Below are positions 33,613-42,203 of a stretch of 64,000 bases of DNA, in pieces. A program made the translations under genes and the position numbers. Below the pieces are notes generated by a model. It was not told the DNA's origin. It worked only from the letters and a program-made list of their open reading frames with translations, and searched no databases. Source of the DNA: BOG-908 sp965198915 (GTDB lineage Bacteria > Pseudomonadota > Alphaproteobacteria > Acetobacterales > Acetobacteraceae); contig CBDAQC010000004.1 in assembly GCA_965198915.1 (NCBI GenBank), forward strand, positions 558,001-622,000, read 5' to 3'. Numbering within the stretch: the first letter of the stretch is position 1; each line of letters starts with the position of its first letter.

Positions 33613-36024
33613 GTGAGCGATACGCCGGGGCTGGGCGGGCCTGCGCCCGACGGGCGGGGCGCGGCGGGAAACTGGCCGGCCGGTGCCGAGCACTCCGGCA
33701 CGGCGGTGACGGTGGCCGAACGCCTGCGCAACACACTGTCCATCTCGGGCGCGGCCGCCGCCTGGGAATGGCACGTGGCGGACCGGCGCATCGTGGGCGA
33801 CGCGGGGTTTGCCACGCTGCTGGGCCTGCCGGCGGCGGACGCGGCAGCCGGGATTACGCCGGCCCGCTTCTTCGGCGCCCTTCACCCGCAGGACCGCGAC
33901 CGCATACGCCTGGCCTTCGGCGGCATGATGCGCGGCTCCGAAGTGCTCAACAAGCAGTTCCGCATCGTGCCGGCGGACGGCGCGGTGCGCTGGTTGCAGG
34001 CCCGCGGCATGGCACATGCGGAGGCGGCGGCGGGCGAGGACACCAGGCCGGCGCTGCTGTCCGGCGTGCTGGTGGACATCACCGAGCAGAAGCGGCTGGA
34101 GGAGAAGCTCCGCATCGCCCAGACCGCGGGCGGAGTGGGCACGTTCGAGCATGTGGCGGGCTTCGGCACCGTCTCCGTCACCGCCCAGTTCTGCGCCCTG
34201 CTTGGCCTGCATGCCGCCACAGACCTGCCGGTGCGCACGATCAACGCCGTGGTGGTGCCGGGTGACAAGCTGCTGATCGAGCCGGGCGGCGACGAGCGGC
34301 CGGGCACCAGCAGCCGGGTGGATCTGCGCATCGTGCGGCCGGACACGGGTGAGACGCGCTGGTTGACCAGGCGCGGCGAGTACCTGCGCGACGCCGAGAC
34401 GAGCGGCGTGCGCTTCAGCGGCGTGGTGTACGACATTACCGAGGCCAAGCGCGTGGAGAGCCAGCTGCGCGAGCTGAACGACAGCCTGGAGAGCCGGGTG
34501 GAGGCGCGCACCCGCGAGCGCGACCGCATCTGGCGCGTCAGCCAGGACCTGCTGTGCGTGGCGGATCTGAACGGCCGTCTCGTCAGCATAAACCCTGCCT
34601 GGACGAGCCTGCTCGGCTGGCAGGAGCACGAGCTGCTGGGCCGCACCACCGAATGGCTGGAGCATGAGGACGACCGGGCGGCCACACGCGACGAGATCGC
34701 GCGCCTGGCTGCCGGGCACACGACCTGGAAGTTCGAGAACCGTTTCCGCCGGCGCCAGGGCGGCTATTGCTGGCTGTCCTGGATCGCCGTGCCGGACGAG
34801 GCGAACCTGTATTGCGTGGCGCGCGACATCACCGCCGAGAAGACGGCGGAAGCCGAGCTGGCCCGCGCGCAGGAGCAGCTTCGCCAGTCCCAGAAGATGG
34901 AAGCGGTGGGCCAGTTGACCGGCGGGCTGGCGCACGACTTCAACAACCTGCTCACCGGCATCGCCGGCAGCCTGGAGCTGCTGGCCGCCCGCCTGGCCCA
35001 GGGCCGCCTGAAGGACGCCGACCGCTACATCACCGCGGCTCAGGGGGCGGCCAAGCGGGCGGCCGCCCTCACCCACCGGCTGCTCGCCTTCTCCCGCAGG
35101 CAGACGCTGGAGCCCAGGCCTACCGACGTGAACCGGCTGGTGGCGGGCATGGACGAGCTGATACGCCGCACGATGGGCCCGGAAGTATCCGTGGAGGTGG
35201 TGGCGGCTGGCGGGCTGTGGACCACGCTGGTCGATCCGCACCAGTTGGAAAACGCGCTGCTCAATTTGTGCATAAACGCGCGCGACGCGATGCCGGGCGG
35301 CGGCAAGCTGACCATAGAGCCCGGCAACCGCTGGCTGGACACCCATGCGGCCGCCGAGCGCGAGCTGCCGCCTGGCCAATACGTGTCGTTATGCGTGAGC
35401 GACAACGGCGTGGGGATGCCGCCGGAGGTGGCGGCGCGCGCCTTCGATCCGTTCTTCACCACCAAGCCGCTGGGCCAGGGCACCGGCCTGGGGCTGTCGA
35501 TGATCTACGGCTTCGCGCGCCAGTCGGGCGGCCAGGTGCGCATCTATTCCGAGACCGGCCGCGGCACCATGATGTGCATCTACCTGCCGCGCCACCGCGG
35601 CACCGCGGAGGTGGAGATGGAGCCTGCCCGGCTGAGCGCACCGCGCGCGCAGGCCGGCGAGACGGTGCTGGTGGTCGACGACGAGCCGACCATTCGCATG
35701 CTGGTGAGCGAGGTTCTGGAGGATCTGGGCTACGTCGCGGTGGAGGCAGCCGACGGCGCCGCCGCACTTGCGGTGCTGCAGTCCGACGCGCGTATCGACC
35801 TGCTGGTAAGCGACGTGGGGCTGCCCGGCGGGCTGAACGGACGCCAGGTGGCCGACCAGGCGCGCGCCCTGCGGCCGGATCTGCGCGTGCTGTTCATGAC
35901 CGGCTACGCGGAGAACGCGGTGCTGAGCCACGGTCACCTGGAGCCGGGTATGCACGTGCTGACGAAGCCGTTCGCGATGGATGTGCTGGCCGAGCGTATC
36001 AAGACGCTGATCGCCGAGGGGTGA
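33613..36024 (+). CDS. PAS-rich hybrid histidine kinase
   Basis: About 803 residues, soluble. Three PAS/PAC units (about 35-160, 165-290 and 300-425; for example WEWHVADRRIVGD, LVSINPAWTSLLGWQEHELLG, YCVARDITAEK) precede a coiled linker, the phosphoacceptor His near 441 in LAHDFNNLLTGI, an HATPase domain (NALLNLCINARDAM, GQGTGLGLSMIYGF) and a C-terminal receiver (VVDDEPTIR; Asp near 733 in VSDVGLPGG; TKPF). The start is GTG 33613, 15 bp after cheC, so it belongs to the che operon and may link it to another signal. The sensed molecule is unknown. Confidence 0.9.
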   Translation: MSDTPGLGGPAPDGRGAAGNWPAGAEHSGTAVTVAERLRNTLSISGAAAAWEWHVADRRIVGDAGFATLLGLPAADAAAGITPARFFGALHPQDRDRIRLAFGGMMRGSEVLNKQFRIVPADGAVRWLQARGMAHAEAAAGEDTRPALLSGVLVDITEQKRLEEKLRIAQTAGGVGTFEHVAGFGTVSVTAQFCALLGLHAATDLPVRTINAVVVPGDKLLIEPGGDERPGTSSRVDLRIVRPDTGETRWLTRRGEYLRDAETSGVRFSGVVYDITEAKRVESQLRELNDSLESRVEARTRERDRIWRVSQDLLCVADLNGRLVSINPAWTSLLGWQEHELLGRTTEWLEHEDDRAATRDEIARLAAGHTTWKFENRFRRRQGGYCWLSWIAVPDEANLYCVARDITAEKTAEAELARAQEQLRQSQKMEAVGQLTGGLAHDFNNLLTGIAGSLELLAARLAQGRLKDADRYITAAQGAAKRAAALTHRLLAFSRRQTLEPRPTDVNRLVAGMDELIRRTMGPEVSVEVVAAGGLWTTLVDPHQLENALLNLCINARDAMPGGGKLTIEPGNRWLDTHAAAERELPPGQYVSLCVSDNGVGMPPEVAARAFDPFFTTKPLGQGTGLGLSMIYGFARQSGGQVRIYSETGRGTMMCIYLPRHRGTAEVEMEPARLSAPRAQAGETVLVVDDEPTIRMLVSEVLEDLGYVAVEAADGAAALAVLQSDARIDLLVSDVGLPGGLNGRQVADQARALRPDLRVLFMTGYAENAVLSHGHLEPGMHVLTKPFAMDVLAERIKTLIAEG

Positions 36025-36029
36025 TGGCG

Positions 36030-36082
36030 GCAAGAGGCAGGAGCGGCCTTCTCTTCTGAAGAGAAGAAGCCAGAGACCTTCC
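36030..36082. repeat. Family A repeat, single left arm
   Basis: CGGCCTTCTCTTCTGAAGAG then AAGAAGCCAGAGACCTT. Only one hairpin arm of the family is present, diverged from the consensus, just after the che operon's last gene. Confidence 0.7.
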
Positions 36083-36163
36083 GCTACTTCCCCTCTGCAA
36101 CGCTTCGGTTGTCCCAGGATGCGTGCGGCGGACCAGATGCGGGCCAGCTTGCCTTGCGGCGCT

Positions 36164-36958
36164 TCACCCCGCGATTTCCACCATTACCGGCACGTGGTCG
36201 CTCGTCTGCGGCCAGTCCCGCGCGTCCGCGAGGATTTCGTAGCGCACCAGGCCAGGCACCAGGTCACGGCTGACCCAGATGTGGTCCAGCCGGCGTCCGC
36301 GGTTGGATTTACGCCAGTCCTGGTTGCGGTAGGACCACCAGGTGTAGAGCTTCTCGTCGACCGGCACGAAGTGGCGCACCGCATCGTGGAAGCCCGCACC
36401 CAGCCAGGCCTGCAGCGCATCCACCTCCACCGGCGTGTGGCTCACCACGCCCAGAAGCTGCCTGTGGCTCCAGACGTCGTGCTCCAGCGGCGCGATGTTG
36501 AGGTCGCCCACAAGCACGGTGCGCGGGGCCACGCCGCGTGCGGCGAACCAGACGGACGCCTCGGCCACGAAATCCAGCTTGTGGGCGAATTTGAGGTTCA
36601 CCGTACGGTCCGGCACGTCACCGCCGGCCGGCACGTAGAAATCGTGCAGCTCGATCGGGCCGCCAGGGGCCGCCACGCGCACATGCAGGTGGCGGCAATC
36701 GCCGCGCCCGCACCAGTCCGGGCCGTCCACCTCCTCCAGCCTGTGGCGGGAGAGCACGGCGACGCCGTTATAGCCCTTCATGCCGCGCCTGGCGTAATGC
36801 GGGTAGCCCAGCGAGGCCGGCGCGCCGTCCGGAAACAGCGGGTCCGGCACCTTCGTTTCCTGCAGGCAGATCACGTCCGGATCCAAAGCCGCGACCAGGC
36901 GCTCCAGCAGGCTCAGGCGCAGCCGCAACGAGTTGATGTTCCAGGTGGCGATGCGCAT
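36164..36958 (-). CDS. xthA: Exodeoxyribonuclease III (AP endonuclease)
   Basis: About 264 residues of the EEP fold. It repairs abasic sites and trims 3' ends. Motifs: MRIATWNINSLRLRL, the metal-binding Glu in ICLQETKV, the GYNGVAVLSR box, LVGDLNIAP with catalytic Asp and Asn, and the final SDHVPVMVEI with the catalytic Asp-His. The start is the ATG at 36958, giving the normal family N-terminus. Convergent with the hybrid kinase gene and divergent from the unknown gene at 37162. Confidence 0.95.
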   Translation of the reverse strand: MRIATWNINSLRLRLSLLERLVAALDPDVICLQETKVPDPLFPDGAPASLGYPHYARRGMKGYNGVAVLSRHRLEEVDGPDWCGRGDCRHLHVRVAAPGGPIELHDFYVPAGGDVPDRTVNLKFAHKLDFVAEASVWFAARGVAPRTVLVGDLNIAPLEHDVWSHRQLLGVVSHTPVEVDALQAWLGAGFHDAVRHFVPVDEKLYTWWSYRNQDWRKSNRGRRLDHIWVSRDLVPGLVRYEILADARDWPQTSDHVPVMVEIAG

Positions 36959-37161
36959 CGCCGCTGACTGGCCCGAGCGGGCACGCGGCGCAAGCCTTGC
37001 CGGCGCGAGCCCTCGCTGCCCGAGTTGGACTGGGGAGCCAAGCCCGCTCTGCCGCACCGGCGTGCGCGCAAAGCGTTTCTGGCCTGCCGCCGGTAAGCCC
37101 GCTTTTACATCTCGGCGCCACACTGGCGTGACCGGCCATTCCGCCGGCACGGACGCCGCCT

Positions 37162-38259
37162 GTGTCACCGCCCATGCTACAAGCTCCAGACCTGCAGCAT
37201 TGGCTGCCCGCCACCTTCCGGGAGCGTGGCGTCGCCGTGCCGTTCACCACCCCGGCGCTGGCCGGCGCGCGCATACGCATGCTGGAACGCCGGCCGGACG
37301 TGATCGTACCCCATCCCGGCGGCGCCCGCGGCGTCTACGTCCTGGCGCTGGCCTCGTTGGCCGAGTTCTGCGTGCCGACCCTGCATGACGTCCGGCTCGC
37401 AGGACGACTGGCCAGCCTGACCACCTTCTCGCCCGGCAGCGTGCGCGCGGCTGCCGCCGCCGTGGCGGCCGAGGGCGCGGCAGGACGCGCCGCCGCGTCT
37501 GCCGCCACCGCGGCGGAGGCAGCGGACGGCCGGCGCCAGGCCGGCTTCTTCGGCGCCCTTCTCGCCGCGATGGAGGCGGACGGCCAGCCCGGTATCGAAC
37601 GCAGAGGCGGCCAGCTTGCGGTGCAGCAGCTCGCCAAGCGCACCGGCTGCACGCCAGAGGCGGTGATGGCGGACCTCTCCTTGCTGGCGGCGGAGCTGGC
37701 GCGCTCGGCGCTGGACGGCCCGCCCGGACCCGGCGGCGCCATGCCGGCCGGCCGCGGCCGGAACCTGCTCGCCGCCATCGCCGCGCTGGCGGGCGAAATC
37801 CAGTCCTGGTCGGACAAGGCGGGCGAGCTTCCTGCGGCAGCCCAGATCGTGGCCGTGGCGGGCGCCATGCACATCGCGGGCGGCCTGGTGCTGCAGGCGG
37901 GCAACAGGCGACTGGCGAACCTGCCGAACTTGTTGAGCTGGTGGGCCGAGTCGCAGGCCGAGAGCCTTGCGGTGATACGCCGGCCGGACTGGCTGCTGGA
38001 CGGCTGGGAGCATGTCTGCCTGCTCTGGCGCGCCTGCGGGCCCGAGGAGGACCGGGCCGCCACACTGGCGGAGATGGCCCTGCTGCTTCCCCCTGTTCCC
38101 GCCGAAGCGGAGTCCTGGCTGGCGGGCGACGGCACGCTGCTGGCCAGGCTGCAGGCCCGCCCGCTGCCGGCGCAAGCCGCTTGCATGGCCATACGCGAGC
38201 CCAGCCGTGCCGTCAGCCTGACGGCACGCAACGAACGCATCAGGAGCCTGGCAGCATGA
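37162..38259 (+). CDS. Unknown Ala-rich protein, first of a pair
   Basis: 365 residues from GTG 37162, or 361 from ATG 37174. Not recognised. The N-terminal 80 residues are mixed (HWLPATFRERGVAVPF, GARGVYVLALASLAEFCVPTLHD); then comes an Ala-rich helical stretch (about 95-125) and a helical C-terminal half ending in a regular region (WEHVCLLWRACGPEEDRAATLAEMALLLP). No signal peptide or membrane helix. Its end nearly abuts the next unknown gene, so they probably act together. Confidence 0.6.
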   Translation: MSPPMLQAPDLQHWLPATFRERGVAVPFTTPALAGARIRMLERRPDVIVPHPGGARGVYVLALASLAEFCVPTLHDVRLAGRLASLTTFSPGSVRAAAAAVAAEGAAGRAAASAATAAEAADGRRQAGFFGALLAAMEADGQPGIERRGGQLAVQQLAKRTGCTPEAVMADLSLLAAELARSALDGPPGPGGAMPAGRGRNLLAAIAALAGEIQSWSDKAGELPAAAQIVAVAGAMHIAGGLVLQAGNRRLANLPNLLSWWAESQAESLAVIRRPDWLLDGWEHVCLLWRACGPEEDRAATLAEMALLLPPVPAEAESWLAGDGTLLARLQARPLPAQAACMAIREPSRAVSLTARNERIRSLAA

Positions 38260-38320
38260 GCGGAACTGCCGCGCGCCACCGCCGCGACCCTTGCGCCCGA
38301 CTGGGTCCGACACGGCGGCG

Positions 38321-39622
38321 ATGCCGGCCAGACTGGACCTTCTGCCGGAAGAACGGGGCGTCCCCGCGTCCCGTCTGCGTCCCAGGATGATCCCGCAGGC
38401 CATACGCGATGTCCGGCGAGACGTGGCGGGCGCTGCCGACGCGCAGGTGCTGCAGGTATTGCAGATGGTCGACTCGCTGGAGGTGCGCGGGGCGACCGAC
38501 GAGGTGCTGGCCCCTGTCCGTCCGCGCCTGCGCGCGATCCAGCCGGCACGCCCGCTCCGTTTCGCCCGCCTGATGTTCCTGCCGGCAGACGTGCTGATCG
38601 TAGCGCCCGCAGCCTGGCGCGCCGGCACGTTCTTCGTGCCGCGCAGCGCGCTGACGGTTCTTGCGCGCGCGGTGCGGGAGGCGCTGGTGCAATCCGCCAC
38701 GTCCTGCCTCGCCCAGGTGGAGGAGCTCACCTCCGGCGCGTGCACCGGGCAGAGCACGCGCGTCCGGCAGGCCGGCGCGCTGCTGTGGCCCGAGGCGGCC
38801 GGCATCCTGCGCACGCTCTCCCTGCAGCCGCCGCCCGGCCTGTTCGCCGAATGGTCCGCGCAGGGCTTGCCGGCCAACGAGCTGGCCCAGTTGGCGATCG
38901 CTTTGTCCGCCATACTGGACGTGGCCCTGGCCCTGCACGACCACGACCACGGCACGGTCAGGCTGCACGAGGCCGAGCTGGCGGAAATGCTCGCCTGCGC
39001 CGAGAAGTTCGGCCCGCGTGCCTGGGGAATGATGCTGGGCCTGCTGGCCATCAGGGTGCCGCAGGCCAGCCCGGCGCTGTTCACCGCGGCGCAGAAGGCG
39101 CCGCAACGCCGCCGCCAGGCCGAGGCCGCGGCAGAGGCGGCGCTGGCCTGGCTGGAAAACGAGACGGCCGGCCAGGTGGAAAGCATGCCGGCACATGCCG
39201 CGGCCGAGTTGCGGCGCCAGACCAGCTTGCTGGAAAGCCTGTCGAACCAGCTCGCCGACCCCGCACAGCGGCGGCGGCTGACGGACGCCCGCGCGGCCCT
39301 GCTGGCAGGCTCGCTGCAGCGCTTCGAAACCGCGCTGCAGGACCGTGTGGCGGCACCCCTGCTCACCCTGCCGGACGACAGTTCCGAACGCGCCGCGGCG
39401 CTCGACGGCACGGAGGGCGCGGCACGCGTGCTGCGCGCGTTCGAGCTCGAGGCGAGGCGCCTCGGCGGCGGCGCGAAATTCGATGGGCTGGTGCGTTCGG
39501 TGCAGGCAACCTTGCAGCAGGTGGCAGGCATGTCCCCGATGGACCGGGCGCGCCTGGCCGAGATTCTGGCGGGTCCCGAGGCGGCGGTCCGGATGCTGGA
39601 GCCGCTGCGGTTCGGGCAGTAA
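38321..39622 (+). CDS. Unknown Ala/Leu-rich helical protein, second of a pair
   Basis: About 433 residues from ATG 38321. Not recognised. Mostly helical, with conserved-looking patches MIPQAIRDVRRDV, LRFARLMFLPADVLIV and an acidic-His patch LHDHDHGTVRLHEAEL, which might bind metal. No signal peptide or clear membrane helix. It follows the preceding unknown gene in the same direction and is followed by an acyltransferase gene after 84 bp, so a link to envelope lipids is possible but unproven. Confidence 0.6.
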   Translation: MPARLDLLPEERGVPASRLRPRMIPQAIRDVRRDVAGAADAQVLQVLQMVDSLEVRGATDEVLAPVRPRLRAIQPARPLRFARLMFLPADVLIVAPAAWRAGTFFVPRSALTVLARAVREALVQSATSCLAQVEELTSGACTGQSTRVRQAGALLWPEAAGILRTLSLQPPPGLFAEWSAQGLPANELAQLAIALSAILDVALALHDHDHGTVRLHEAELAEMLACAEKFGPRAWGMMLGLLAIRVPQASPALFTAAQKAPQRRRQAEAAAEAALAWLENETAGQVESMPAHAAAELRRQTSLLESLSNQLADPAQRRRLTDARAALLAGSLQRFETALQDRVAAPLLTLPDDSSERAAALDGTEGAARVLRAFELEARRLGGGAKFDGLVRSVQATLQQVAGMSPMDRARLAEILAGPEAAVRMLEPLRFGQ

Positions 39623-39706
39623 CAAACCTTGTTGAGGACGGCGTTCTCCCGGTAGCAAAACGCGCGCTCGCCTGTATAGCGGTCCAGCCAACGCAGCGGG
39701 CGCAGG

Positions 39707-40672
39707 ATGACGGCAGCAGGCAAGATAGAGTTTCTGGCGGATGACTGGCCGGGCCTGCGCCCTTCGGCCCGGAAGCGCTGGCGCTACGCCACGGAAGTGC
39801 ACCTGCTGCGCGGCGTGATCGCAATCTTGCGTCGGCTGGGGCCGGTCGGCGCCTCCAACGCCATGGGCGCGCTGTGCCGGATGATCGGGCCGCTTCTGCC
39901 CGTCAGCCGCGTGGCGGACGCCAATTTACGCGCGGCGCTGCCGCATCTGGACGCGCAAGCGCGGCGCCTGGTCATACGTGGCATGTGGGAGAATTTGGGC
40001 CGGACCGCGGGCGAATTCCCGCATCTGGCCGACCTGCCGAAGGATTCCGCCAGCGGCCCGGGGTGGGAGATGGTCAACGACCACCTGCTGCACGCGCAGG
40101 CCGCGCGCGGCGGACCCGCCATCTTCGTCTCCGGCCATATCGGCAACTGGGAGATGCTGCCGCCTGCGGTGGCCCGCTACGGCATGGCGTTCTCCAGCGT
40201 GTACAGGCGGGCCGCCAACATTGCGGTGGACGAGGTAATACTGGAGTTGCGCCGGAAGGCGATGGGCGAAGCGGTGCCAATGTTCCCGAAAGGTGCGAAG
40301 GGCGCACGCGCGGCGTTCACCCACATGCGCCGGGGCGGCTATCTGGGCATGCTGACGGACCAGAAGATGAATGACGGCATCGAAGCCCGCCTGTTCGGCC
40401 TGCCTGCGATGACAGCGCCGGCGGCGGCCGCGCTGGCCGTGCGCTTCGGCTGCCCGGTAATACCCGGCCGCGTGCAGCGCGTGGGCCCGGCCCGCTTCCG
40501 GCTGATCGTGGACGAGCCGCTGCTGCCGCGCGCGGGCGCTGAGACGCAGGAGGCGGTGGCCGAGATGACCCAGGCGATCAACGACCGCCTGGAGCGGTGG
40601 ATCACCGAGCGGCCAGCCGAGTGGCTGTGGGTGCACAGACGTTTTCCGAAGCATGTAGTGTCGGCGCACTAG
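39707..40672 (+). CDS. LpxL/HtrB-type acyltransferase
   Basis: 321 residues. It transfers acyl chains onto lipid A precursors or related lipids at the inner membrane. Motifs: SGHIGNWE (the His-x4-Asp/Glu active site), SSVYRRAANIAVDEVI, LGMLTDQKMNDGIEARLFG, and the C-terminal ERPAEWLWVHRRF, all typical of this family. The N-terminus has a basic-hydrophobic segment (HLLRGVIAILRRLGPVG) for membrane attachment. Which acyl chain it moves is not visible. Confidence 0.9.
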   Translation: MTAAGKIEFLADDWPGLRPSARKRWRYATEVHLLRGVIAILRRLGPVGASNAMGALCRMIGPLLPVSRVADANLRAALPHLDAQARRLVIRGMWENLGRTAGEFPHLADLPKDSASGPGWEMVNDHLLHAQAARGGPAIFVSGHIGNWEMLPPAVARYGMAFSSVYRRAANIAVDEVILELRRKAMGEAVPMFPKGAKGARAAFTHMRRGGYLGMLTDQKMNDGIEARLFGLPAMTAPAAAALAVRFGCPVIPGRVQRVGPARFRLIVDEPLLPRAGAETQEAVAEMTQAINDRLERWITERPAEWLWVHRRFPKHVVSAH

Positions 40673-40675
40673 TCG

Positions 40676-40745
40676 CGCCCCGGAAGAACAGGGTCCGGCG
40701 CCCACGCCCCAGAGGGGTTTGGGGCGGAGCCCCAGTCTCCTAAGC
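40676..40745. repeat. Family B GC-rich repeat, partial copy 2
   Basis: Only the right-hand blocks remain: GGGTCCGGCGCCCACGCCCC, AGAGGGGTTTGGGGCGGAGC, CCCAGTCTCC. It lies between the acyltransferase and DUF2945 genes. Confidence 0.6.
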
Positions 40746-40823
40746 CCAGCTTCCCGATACCAGCTCCGAAACCGTCCGCCGCCAGCACGCGTTCGTTGCC
40801 GGTTGAGTGCAGGAGCGCGCGCC

Positions 40824-41033
40824 ATGACCACGCTGCCGAAAAAGGGCGATCACGTGACCTGGGGAACGTCACAGGGGAAGACGGAAGGCACCGTCGAGAA
40901 GGTCGTCACGTCCACCACCAAGGTGAAGGGCCACACGGCGAAGGCCACCAAGGAGAACCCGGAAGTGCTGGTGAAAAGCAGCAAATCCGGCAAGCAGGCC
41001 GTGCACAAGCCGGAAGAGTTGAAGAAGCACTGA
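40824..41033 (+). CDS. DUF2945 (hypervirulence-associated TUDOR-like) protein
   Basis: 69 residues, very basic. The sequence KGDHVTWGTSQGKTEGTVEKV, then TKVKGHTAKATKENPEVLVKSSKSGKQAVHKPEEL covers the whole DUF2945 fold, a small SH3/Tudor-like barrel. AGGAG lies 8 nt before the ATG. It is 15 bp upstream of the YihY gene, so both are probably co-transcribed. Biochemical role unknown. Confidence 0.85.
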   Translation: MTTLPKKGDHVTWGTSQGKTEGTVEKVVTSTTKVKGHTAKATKENPEVLVKSSKSGKQAVHKPEELKKH

Positions 41034-41048
41034 CGGGGGAAAGACCGC

Positions 41049-42131
41049 ATGGCCCAGAAATTCCGTCGCGCGGTCGATATCGCCGTGGTTGCCGTGGCGC
41101 TGGAGGCCGGCGCCACGCTGTGGGGCGCCGTGCGGCGCAAGATGCCGGACCAGGCCGCGCCGCAGCCCGTCAAGCAGGCCGCCAACAGCGTCTCGAGCGG
41201 GGCCGGTGCGCTGGCGGACAAACCCTCGGACATCCCGGCGCGCGGCTGGAAGCAGGTGGCCAAGCGGGTGTTCAATGACATCGGCGACGACCGGATCATG
41301 GCAGAGGCCGCGGCCGTCACCTACTACGCGCTGTTGGCGATCTTTCCCGCGATTGCCGCACTGATCTCGCTCTACGGCCTGATCGCCGATCCCGCGGACA
41401 TCTCCAAACACTTGAACGCGCTCGGCGGCGTGGTGCCGCAGGGCGGCATGCAGATCATCACCGAACAGATCAAGTCATTGACGTCCGCGCCGCACAACGC
41501 GCTGGGCTTTGGCGCCATCTTCGGCCTGCTGACCACCGTGTGGAGTGCGAATGCCGGCATCAAATCCCTGTTCGACGCGCTGAACGCCGTCTACGAGGAA
41601 AAGGAGACGCGCAGCTTCCTGCACCGCACCTGGCTGTCGCTGGCTTTCACCGTGGGCGCGCTGGTGTTCATCATCCTGGCACTCACCGCGGTGGCCGTGG
41701 TGCCGGCTATCCTGCAGCTGTTCTATCTGGGCGGGGTAGCGGACACGCTGCTGAATTTGGGGCGCTGGCCGCTCATGCTTGGGGCGATTATGCTGTTCCT
41801 GGCCCTTGTGTATCGCTACGGGCCGAGCCGGTCAAAGGCGAAATGGCGCTGGGTCAGCTGGGGCAGCGGCTTCGCGGGCATCGTCTTCATCCTCGCCTCG
41901 GCCGCGTTCTCCTGGTACGCCGCCAATTTCAGCAGCTACAACAAGACATACGGGTCGCTTGGTGCGGCGGTGGGCTTCATGACGTGGATCTGGATTTCCA
42001 CAATCATCGTCCTGGTAGGCGCCGAGCTGAACGCGGAGCTGGAGCACCAGACAGCGATCGACAGCACGTCCGGGCCGCCCAAGCCCATGGGGTCCAGGGG
42101 GGCTAAGCGGGCCGATGAGGTTGCGGCCTGA
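41049..42131 (+). CDS. YihY/BrkB-family inner-membrane protein
   Basis: 360 residues with about six membrane helices after a soluble N-terminus. Typical segments: AAAVTYYALLAIFPAIAALISLYG, FGAIFGLLTTVWSANAGIKSLFDALNAVYEE, and WGSGFAGIVFILASAAFSWYAANFSSYNKTYGSLGAAVGFM, then WIWISTIIVLVGAELNAELE. The family was once called RNase BN but is a membrane protein of unclear transport role. It is convergent with the MFS gene, with a family A arm in between. Confidence 0.9.
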   Translation: MAQKFRRAVDIAVVAVALEAGATLWGAVRRKMPDQAAPQPVKQAANSVSSGAGALADKPSDIPARGWKQVAKRVFNDIGDDRIMAEAAAVTYYALLAIFPAIAALISLYGLIADPADISKHLNALGGVVPQGGMQIITEQIKSLTSAPHNALGFGAIFGLLTTVWSANAGIKSLFDALNAVYEEKETRSFLHRTWLSLAFTVGALVFIILALTAVAVVPAILQLFYLGGVADTLLNLGRWPLMLGAIMLFLALVYRYGPSRSKAKWRWVSWGSGFAGIVFILASAAFSWYAANFSSYNKTYGSLGAAVGFMTWIWISTIIVLVGAELNAELEHQTAIDSTSGPPKPMGSRGAKRADEVAA

Positions 42132-42183
42132 GGGAAGCAAGCGGTCCTTTTTTGAAAAAAAGGACCAAAAAACTTTGTTTCCC
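42132..42183. repeat. Family A repeat, single left arm
   Basis: AAGCAAGCGGTCCTTTTTTG then AAAAAAAGGACCAAAAAAC. Stem of the GTCC/GGAC type, sitting between two convergent genes, where a two-way terminator would be expected. Confidence 0.8.
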
Positions 42184-42203
42184 TAGCAGGTGCGTCGGCG
42201 GGC

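Noticed and set aside
37177..39723. 848-codon minus-strand frame
   Set aside because: Antisense of the two unknown genes, Ser/Arg/Ala-rich without structure; the plus-strand frames have better ribosome sites and spacing.
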